Positions 58,089 to 64,000 of a DNA stretch of 64,000 nt are shown here, one piece after another. The notes beneath the pieces are model-generated. The model was not told the DNA's origin, searched no databases, and worked only from the letters and a program-made list of their open reading frames with translations. Position 1 is the first letter of the stretch; every line of letters begins with the position of its first letter. The stretch comes from Candidatus Altimarinota bacterium (lineage in GTDB: Bacteria > Patescibacteriota > Gracilibacteria > BD1-5 > UBA6164): positions 292,238 through 356,237 of the forward strand of contig JAAXWG010000001.1 in assembly GCA_013350285.1 (NCBI GenBank), written 5' to 3'. The position numbers were made by a program, and so were the translations under genes.

Positions 58089-58931
58089 ATGCTAGAAGAA
58101 GAAAAAAAAGAGAATTTAACTCCTTCTCATAATATTTTTGAAGACTTCTCTACTGATGCAAGTCTTTCCGAAGATATTACAAAACTGGAGAAAACAAAAA
58201 AACATGATAGTATTTATTATCTTAATGTTATCTCCTCTCTTTTAAAAGGAATAAATATAATCTTATTTATTTTTATAGCCTTTTCATTTTTTTATATAAC
58301 AATTCAAAAGAAAACAGAAACTCTTGGTTTAGCTTTTTTGGAACCTATTTGTTGACTTTTTCTTTGAGATACACCTCCTTCTAATTCTTGTTCTTGAGTT
58401 AATTATGCAAAACTTGAATATAATAAAGATTTAGAAGAAACAAAAAAATCTCAATTTTGAAAAATATCAAATGTCATAGGAAACCTCTACTCTTTTGAAA
58501 ATTTTATTTATTCAAAAGAAGTAAGTTTTCTTCTTGATAGAGCAAGAAATAGAGTAAAACCCTTAGAAATTATTTCAAAATTTGATGCAATAAAAAACAA
58601 ATTTGATCCAATAGAAAAATGAAGAATCCAGTGTTATGATATTATTATTGAAAAAACAAATCTTTTCAGAATGACCTGTGAATCATATTCTTCAGATTGG
58701 GATAAATCTATTATTTGATTTGCTTGATCAAAGGATTCTCAAGATGTTGTTAATGGAACTTCTATAACTCTTGCAAACAGTTTTATAAACTTCATTAATA
58801 AAAATTCAAAAGATTTCACCATTATAAATAAACAAAAAATCTTTTCTACAGAGCCATTTTTTGGTAATTGAAGTTATACAAAGAAAACTATTTTTGAGCT
58901 TTCTTTAAAGTACAATGATAATAACTTATAA
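58089..58931 (+). CDS. Membrane-anchored pilus-cluster protein (280 aa)
   Basis: Begins with an acidic cytoplasmic segment of about 50 residues, a single transmembrane helix (INIILFIFIAFSFFYITI), then an extracytoplasmic domain with Cys residues (CGLFLGDTPPSNSCSG, IQCYDIII, FRMTCESY) suited to disulphides. No known family is recognised. It is the first gene of the cluster with pilB and pilC; its topology resembles bitopic inner-membrane pilus alignment proteins of the PilN/PilO/PilP kind, but sequence similarity is not evident. Confidence 0.72.
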
Positions 58932-58949
58932 TCTTTAGCTTTCTACAAT

Positions 58950-60239
58950 ATGGAAAATACAAATAGAAAAAGAATAACACTTCTCCAAATTATTATATTT
59001 AATAGTGTTGTTTTACTTATACTTATAATCATACTTATTGTTAATATTATTCCAAATATAAGCTTGTATGAGGAAGAGAAAAAAAATCTTAATACCACAT
59101 ATAAAGAGCTTACACTTATAAAAGAAAGAGGAATAGATTATGAGCAATTTGTTAATGTTATGGCAAAAAACCCTATTAAAGATGCTTATCTTGAGGCTCT
59201 TATTAAGACAATTTCCAAAGATTTTTACGACAAAAATATTTTAAATACTCAAAAACAGGGTCTTTTTGATGACTTCATAAAAAGTAAAGAGTTATATCTT
59301 GAAAAAAAGACAAAAGAAAGAGATGTTTCAGAAAGGCAAAAAAGTGTACAAACGATTTTTCCGGAATATACAGGAAATTCACTTATAAAAAATGAACAAG
59401 CTCTTACTGATTTTAAATTTATTAATTATATAGAATCAATATTGTATACTTTTAATCTTGTTTCAATAGATTCTATAGGAGTTTCAGATGTTTTGGTGGT
59501 AGATGATTATATAAGCCAAGATTCAAAAAAAATGGAACAAGGAGTTAATCCAAGACTTTACTATATTCCTCTTCATTTAAAAATTGTTTGAAGAAAAACA
59601 GATATTGTTGATTTTCTTCATTTTGCAGAAAATGTTTGAGCAATTAGTATTGAAAATGGTCATTTTACAGTCTTTAATGATAAAAAATTGAGTCAAAAAC
59701 TTGGTGAAGAAGAATCTACGGATTACAATATTTATAACAATCAAGTATTTGATATAGAAAATATAAGAATGCAAGAATATATTGATTCGGATGCAATAAA
59801 TATTAGAAATGAAGAACAAAGTATAGAAGATTTTATAAAATCAACTCAAGGAAATGAAAAATTTAACTTTGAAATAGCGATGAGATTTTATGTAAAATGA
59901 ATGCCAGACTATCAAATAAAAAATTTCATAAAAACAACTCTTGAAAAATATAATGATCTCAAAAAAGAAAGTAATATACTTTTGGTAAAAATGAATAAAC
60001 TCAAAGCTGATTCAAGTACTGATATTATTACTATTAATAGATTAAGAAGTGTTGATTTTGATCTAAAGGTTATGGAAACAGAAATAAAAAATCTAAGAAA
60101 TCTATATACAAAATCTGCTTCAGACATAGAACCAGCATATAAAGAAGCAATGAGAATTAACAGTATTTTTGAAACACTTGAGTCTATCTTACAAAAAAAT
60201 AAAAAAATAATAGAAAACTTAGAAGCTAATAAAAAATAA
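58950..60239 (+). CDS. Bitopic coiled-coil protein, possibly PilN/PilO-like (429 aa)
   Basis: One N-terminal membrane helix (LLQIIIFNSVVLLILIIILI), then coiled coil (EEEKKNLNTTYKELTLIKER), a middle globular part with beta-like strands (PRLYYIPLHLKIVGRKTDIV; VDFLHFAENVGAISI) and a C-terminal charged coiled coil. The middle segment LxLKIxGxKxDIxxFL..E is like the PilO globular domain, which joins PilM/PilN to the pilus machine. It begins 18 bp after the previous gene and ends 2 bp before pilB. Confidence 0.75.
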
Positions 60240-60241
60240 AA

Positions 60242-61507
60242 ATGACAGCAAAAGAAGTAATAGAAGCACTAAAAGATCTCGTATACAAAGGAGACAATAT
60301 ACAAAAAATATGTGACTATATGATACTTGGGGCCGTATTATGAGGGTCTTCTGATATCCATATAGAGCCACTTAATTCTTTTGTAAGACTGAGATATAGA
60401 GTAGACGGAGAATTAAGAGAAGTATTAGAATACCAAAATTTTCTTCATTCTTGAATTGTAGCAAGACTCAAAATTCTTTCTGATCTCAAAATAGATGAAA
60501 CAAGAATTCCTCAAGATGGAAGAATTAGTCAAACAATAGATGGAAACCCTCTTGATTTGAGAATTTCTACCCTTCCAACTGTTCATTGAGAAAAAGTAGT
60601 AATGAGAATCGTAGATAAAACAAAAAAAATTCCGACACTTGATACCCTTTGAATAGAGGGAAAAAATTTCAGACTTATAAAAGAAGCAATTGAGCTTCCA
60701 AATGGAATCATACTCAATAGTGGACCAACAGGGTCTTGAAAAACAGCAACTTTGTATTCTATCCTTACTATACTTAATCAAGTAGATGTAAATATAATGA
60801 CCTTTGAAGATCCAGTAGAAATACAAGTAGATGGAATCAATCAAAGCCAAGTAAAACCAGATATTGGATACTCCTTTGCAAATGGACTGAGAACAGCTCT
60901 TAGACAAGATCCAGATATCATAATGGTGGGGGAAATAAGAGACAAAGAAACCGTTGATATAGCCATAGAGGCGAGTTTGACAGGACACCTTGTCTTGTCT
61001 ACAATCCATACAAATAGTGCAGCAGAAACAATTACAAGAGTACTCAATATGGGAGTTCAGCCATTTTTACTCCCAGCCTCTTTTAATATTATCATTGCTC
61101 AAAGACTCGTAAGAAAATTGTGTCCACATTGTAAAAAAGCCCTCTCTCTCAATGAAATAGGAAATACAACTCTTGCAAATATAAAAAATTCACTTTCTCT
61201 TACTCCAAAAGAAGAATTACAAGAAAGAGTAGGAGAAAAACTAAAAAATCCTACATTTTATGGTCCTGTTGGATGTCCACAATGTGATAATCTTGGCTAT
61301 AAAGGAAGAATGTGAATCTTTGAAGTATTAGAAATAACGGCAGGAGTAAAAGCTATGATTCTTCAAGGACAATCTGCTTTTAATATAAATAAACAAGCAA
61401 TACTTGATGGAATGATATCTCTTGAACAAGATGGTATTATGAAAGCTCTCAATGGAGAAACTTCACTTGAAGAAGTCTATAGTGTTGCAAGATCACAAAA
61501 TGGATAA
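60242..61507 (+). CDS. pilB: Type IV pilus assembly ATPase PilB (GspE family)
   Basis: 421 residues; shorter than usual PilB because the N-terminal MshEN-type domain is reduced. It has [21 protein letters not shown], Walker A NSGPTGSGKTATL near residue 165 (the G before K is a TGA), the Asp box TFEDPVE, Walker [13 protein letters not shown], the His box STIHTNSA and zinc cysteines CPHC and [12 protein letters not shown]. It powers pilus extension from the cytoplasmic face. Follows the PilO-like gene by 2 bp and precedes pilC by 20 bp. No PilT retraction ATPase is seen here. Confidence 0.96.
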
Positions 61508-61527
61508 TATTTTTTAATTACAAAAAA

Positions 61528-62664
61528 ATGTCAGCAAATATACAAACAGATAAAATAGAGGAATTAAAAAATTTGAGAAAAATAACACTTCTTGACAAGA
61601 TAAATGAGTATATTATTTCTGTTCAGGGTTTGAGAATAAAAGACAAAGTAATTTTTTTCCGTCTTTTGGCAACAATGCTTAATTCAGGAATTACTGTAAT
61701 GAAGGCTCTTTCTATACTTGAAAAACAAGAAAAAAATAAAATAGTAAAAAACATATTTTTCTCTATGGGAAATATGCTTGAAGATGGTAAAAATCTTTCA
61801 GAAGCAATGATAGAGTTTCCAAATTCTTTTACAGATGCTGAAATAGGGATGGTAAAAGCAGGGGAAAAAACTTGAAGACTTAATGATACTCTTACTGATC
61901 TTGCGACACAGGTAGAAAAAATTGCTTCTATTTCATGAAAAATAAGAGGAGCAATGATCTATCCATGAATGATACTTACCGTTGTGCTTGGAGTTATTAT
62001 TGTAATGATGACAATAGTTGTTCCAAGACTTATAGGTATATTTAATTCAAAAGAAGCTCTTCCACAATCTACAAGAGTATTGATAGGAATATCAGATTTT
62101 TTTGTTGCTTATCGGCTTTTTATTGTTTTTTGATTATTTATAGCTTTTTTTGTTTTCAATATTTGGAGAAAATTTCCTACAGGAAAATACTTTTTTGATG
62201 ATTTTATACTAAAAATTCCAGTATTTGGCGAACTTAACCAAAAACTGATTCTTTCAAAATTTGCAAGAGTGTTTTCAGGACTTTTAAGCTCTGGAGTATC
62301 TATCGTAGAAGCAATAAGAATAGTTTCAGAAGCCGTAGGAAATGAAGTATATAGACAAAGAATTCTCTTACTTGTAGAAGATGTAAAACAATGAATGAAG
62401 CTTTGAGAATCTCTTGAAGCAGACAAAATGTTTCCAGATATGATGGTGCAAATGATACAAGTTTGAGAACAAACAGCAAAAGTAGATCAAACTATCTCAA
62501 AAGTTGCTGATTTTTATGATGAACAAGTAGACAATATGGTAGCAATCCTTAATAAACTTCTTGAACCATTTATCATTATATTTCTTGCTGTCATTGTAGG
62601 GTTTATTGCTATAGCAATAATGCAACCAATTATGAATCTTGCAGATACAGTTTCACAAGCTTAA
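61528..62664 (+). CDS. pilC: Type IV pilus inner-membrane platform protein PilC (GspF family)
   Basis: 378 residues. Two GspF domains, each with RLLATMLNSGITVMKALSIL and FARVFSGLLSSGVSIVEAIR, flanked by membrane helices (MILTVVLGVIIVMMTIVVP; IIIFLAVIVGFIAIAIMQP). The usual FxRQLAxLLxAG motif reads FFRLLATMLNSG in the first copy. PilC couples PilB to the growing pilus. It is the last gene of the cluster; 11 bp later begins the AAGACCGGTCTT palindrome array. Confidence 0.95.
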
Positions 62665-62675
62665 AGAATTAAAAA

Positions 62676-62942
62676 AAGACCGGTCTTCCTCACTCAAGAC
62701 CGGTCTTAAAAAAAACAAAGACCGGTCTTCCTCACTCAAGACCGGTCTTAAAAAAAACAAAGACCAGTCTTCCTCACTCAAGACCGGTCTTAAAAAAACC
62801 AAAGACCGGTCTTCCTCACTCAAGACCGGTCTTAAAAAAAACCAAAGACCGGTCTTCCTCACTCAAGACCGGTCTTAAAAAAACCAAAGACCGGTCTTCC
62901 TCACACTCAAGACCGGTCTTAAAAAAACCAAAGACCGGTCTT
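62676..62942. repeat. Tandem array of AAGACCGGTCTT palindromes (13 copies)
   Basis: Six complete units of 42-44 bp plus a half unit. Each unit is palindrome, CCTCACTC loop, palindrome, then a run of 7-8 A and a short C/A link. Palindrome starts: 62676, 62696, 62718, 62738, 62760, 62780, 62802, 62822, 62845, 62865, 62887, 62909, 62931. The copy at 62760 has one change (ACCAGT), the sixth unit has a 10-nt loop, and the other arms are exact. Each palindrome can fold on itself and each pair forms a 12-bp stem-loop. Spacers are constant, so this is not CRISPR. The GC content is far above that of surrounding DNA. Confidence 0.97.
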
Positions 62943-62945
62943 AAT

Positions 62946-62977
62946 AACCCCGGGGTATTTAAGACCCCGGGGTTTTT
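62946..62977 (+). terminator. GC-rich intrinsic terminator after the pilus operon
   Basis: An 11-bp perfect stem (AACCCCGGGGT / ACCCCGGGGTT), 7-nt loop ATTTAAG, and a T-run. By far the strongest terminator in the window, placed between the palindrome array and the S-layer gene's promoter. Confidence 0.9.
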
Positions 62978-62993
62978 GTTATGGGTAAACTCA

Positions 62994-63026
62994 AAAACCG
63001 GTCTTCGCTATGAAAAGACCGGTCTT
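62994..63026. repeat. Isolated ACCGGT hairpin
   Basis: AAAACCGGTCTT and AAGACCGGTCTT (one mismatch) enclose a 9-nt spacer CGCTATGAA. It repeats the array's theme with a different loop, about 50 bp beyond the terminator. Confidence 0.85.
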
Positions 63027-63114
63027 AATCTAAAGAAATTAATTATACAATAAAAATGGCTATTTGACGACATTTTTCTTATGTGAAGAATGTGTGAAGT
63101 TTGCACCCCACCAT

Positions 63115-63143
63115 TTGACTTTACCCTCTATAATCAATATAAT
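63115..63143 (+). promoter_or_regulatory. Strong promoter of the S-layer-type gene
   Basis: TTGACT (63115-63120), 17-nt spacer, consensus TATAAT (63138-63143). Transcription should start near 63150, leaving a leader of about 320 nt before the ATG at 63471. It is the best sigma-70-type promoter in the window. Confidence 0.7.
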
Positions 63144-63251
63144 GCCCGAGCATTGAATTTTGCTCATTAAAATAACCTGAAAAATCAAAAAAATGAGATT
63201 AAAATTTTAATATAATTAAAGTTTTAATTCGCAAATCGTTTCTTTGGAACT

Positions 63252-63383
63252 ACAACTTTGGAAGAAAGTTTTTTATATCATCCACAAGAGAGACCGGTCT
63301 TTTTAAGAAGACCGGTCTCCGTCGGTGAGACAAACGACCGGTCTCTGGCTCCGCAAGATATAAAGACTCTCTCCCAAAGTTGT
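63252..63383 (+). promoter_or_regulatory. Structured 5' leader element with nested stems
   Basis: Outer stem ACAACTTTGG (63252-63261) with CCAAAGTTGT (63374-63383), second stem TTTATATC (63272-63279) with GATATAAA (63357-63364), and an inner perfect 12-bp hairpin GAGACCGGTCTT (63290-63301) with AAGACCGGTCTC (63308-63319), plus another GACCGGTC at 63336-63343. The nested complementarity makes a folded RNA in the untranslated leader likely. A stabilising or regulatory role is inferred. Confidence 0.75.
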
Positions 63384-63462
63384 GTCGACAAAAAACAACG
63401 GCGGGTTAAGGCTTTAACCATTTATTGCGAACGAAAGTGAGCAATTTTATTTCTTAACTTAT

Positions 63463-63466
63463 AGGA
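63463..63466 (+). promoter_or_regulatory. AGGA ribosome-binding site of the S-layer-type gene
   Basis: AGGA is placed 4 nt before the ATG at 63471. Most other genes in the window have no such motif and start after A/T-only sequence, so this one stands out. Confidence 0.5.
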
Positions 63467-63470
63467 CACT

Positions 63471-64000
63471 ATGAGTAAATTATTGAAAAAATTTACTGCT
63501 GCAATGAGTGCTGTTGCGATTCTTTTTTCTATCGTAACACCAGTTGCTGGAGTAAATGCTGCCTATTCTTCAAGTCTTGATGCTGCAAACAAATTAGCAT
63601 CAGTTGGAGTTATAGTGGACCAATCTGCAAATCCTGCGGATTACAGACTTGGTGATAATATCTCTAGAAGAGAATTAGTGAAAATCGCTGTTCTTCTTTC
63701 TAGTGCTGAATTAAATACTGCTTATGCAGGAAAATTTAGTGATGTTCCTTCAACAGATTGGGCATGGAAATATGCTGAAACAGCTGTTGATGAAGGAATG
63801 ATCGCAGCTAATGCTACATTTGCTCCTGCGAGAAATGTAACAAAAGCAGAAGCTTTAAAAATGGTTATGAATGCAACTGATGTTGAAAAAGTTGGTTCTG
63901 ACTCAGTTTGGGCTAAAAATTATGTAGACGGAGGTGTTGCTGCTGGTATAGTAGAAACTTTCTCTGACTATGATACTGCTGCTCAAAGAGGATGGATTTT
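63471..64000 (+). CDS. S-layer homology (SLH) domain protein, N-terminal part
   Basis: At least 176 residues; it runs off the right edge. A signal peptide (residues 1 to about 27) ends near AGVNAAYSS. Two SLH-like repeats follow: AANKLASVGVIVDQ with DYRLGDNISRRELVKIA, then DVPSTDWAWKYAETAVDEG with RNVTKAEALKMVMNAT. SLH domains bind the cell-wall polymer, so this is likely the major surface-layer or another wall-anchored protein. Codon use differs from the neighbours: none of the eleven visible glycines is TGA. A consensus promoter, a folded long leader and a ribosome site all suggest high expression. Confidence 0.9.
   Translation, partial: MSKLLKKFTAAMSAVAILFSIVTPVAGVNAAYSSSLDAANKLASVGVIVDQSANPADYRLGDNISRRELVKIAVLLSSAELNTAYAGKFSDVPSTDWAWKYAETAVDEGMIAANATFAPARNVTKAEALKMVMNATDVEKVGSDSVWAKNYVDGGVAAGIVETFSDYDTAAQRGWI

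Noticed and set aside
60425..61009. 194-residue minus-strand reading frame
   Set aside because: Shadow of pilB, which has full motif support on the other strand.
62639..62878. Repetitive reading frames (plus and minus strand) encoding RSSSLKTGLKK- or SEEDRS-like repeats
   Set aside because: They are translations of the palindrome array and have no promoter, conservation or plausible protein character.
62676..62942. CRISPR array
   Set aside because: The spacers are identical short links, not unique 25-40-nt sequences, and no cas genes are nearby.
63056..63133. A 25-codon reading frame upstream of the S-layer-type gene
   Set aside because: It overlaps the likely promoter at 63115-63143, so most of it would not be transcribed from there; no family or ribosome site.
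63258..63440. Plus-strand reading frame across the structured leader
   Set aside because: It lies wholly in the folded untranslated region; its codons are dictated by the stems.
1..64000. Dozens of seemingly truncated genes or frameshifts under the standard code
   Set aside because: The breaks are all TGA codons in the same frame at positions where families have glycine; with code 25 the genes are intact.

Overview
The window is very AT-rich, and almost every gene reads correctly only if TGA encodes glycine and TAA/TAG are the only stops (genetic code 25). The proof is direct: TGA sits at invariant glycines, such as the P-loop of the type IV pilus ATPase at 60.2 kb, the GatA catalytic loop, the MutL ATPase and both UvrA P-loops. 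This code, the high AT content, the type IV pilus and competence genes and the short intergenic gaps point to Patescibacteria (CPR) of the Absconditabacteria (SR1) / Gracilibacteria (BD1-5) group. The sequence alone does not let me choose between the two. I saw no rRNA, tRNA, transposase, integrase or CRISPR.

Layout. 1-5.0 kb (-): 5'-coding part of a giant membrane-anchored surface protein. 5.2-9.1 kb (-): dnaE. 9.2-10.7 kb (-): a pilin-like protein fused to an FGE/C-type-lectin-like domain, divergent from two small unknown genes (10.9-12.1 kb). 12.1-15.2 kb (-): M14 carboxypeptidase and a lysyl-tRNA synthetase fused to an HD domain. 15.3-20.6 kb (+): a conjugation-like set, with a VirD4/TraG-type ATPase and three T4SS-pilin-like membrane proteins. 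20.6-22.7 kb (-): mutL and a small membrane protein. 22.9-26.2 kb (+): rplS, gatA and an unknown coiled-coil-type protein. 26.2-32.1 kb (-): comEC, lgt, efp, a DUF2130 protein and rny. 32.3-43.4 kb (-): a long run of housekeeping genes (fusA, unknown, prmC, ABC-2 permease, small ORF, fmt, pilin-like, wecA-like, glyA, UMPH-1-type nucleotidase, S41 protease).

43.7-54.1 kb (+): an operon of four unknown genes leading into pepA and comFC, then an unknown gene, uvrA, murB and a pseudouridine synthase. 54.1-57.9 kb: a secreted unknown (-), a GtrA-like protein and a DnaQ-DinG fusion. 58.1-62.7 kb (+): type IV pilus inner-membrane and motor genes (two unknown membrane proteins, pilB, pilC). 62.7-63.4 kb: an unusual array of AAGACCGGTCTT palindromes, a GC-rich terminator and a strong promoter with a structured leader. 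63.5-64.0 kb: the start of an S-layer-homology protein.

Functionally the window combines core replication, repair and translation genes with the DNA-uptake/pilus machinery (PilB, PilC, pilins, ComEC, ComFC) and a cell surface built from an S-layer protein and giant adhesin-like proteins. Promoters follow a consistent pattern, TTGnnn-N15-18-TAnAAT, often with TATGATA before the last bases. Shine-Dalgarno sites are mostly absent; the S-layer gene is an exception. Boundaries were traced by hand with code 25. Domain names come from recognised motifs, not from database searches.
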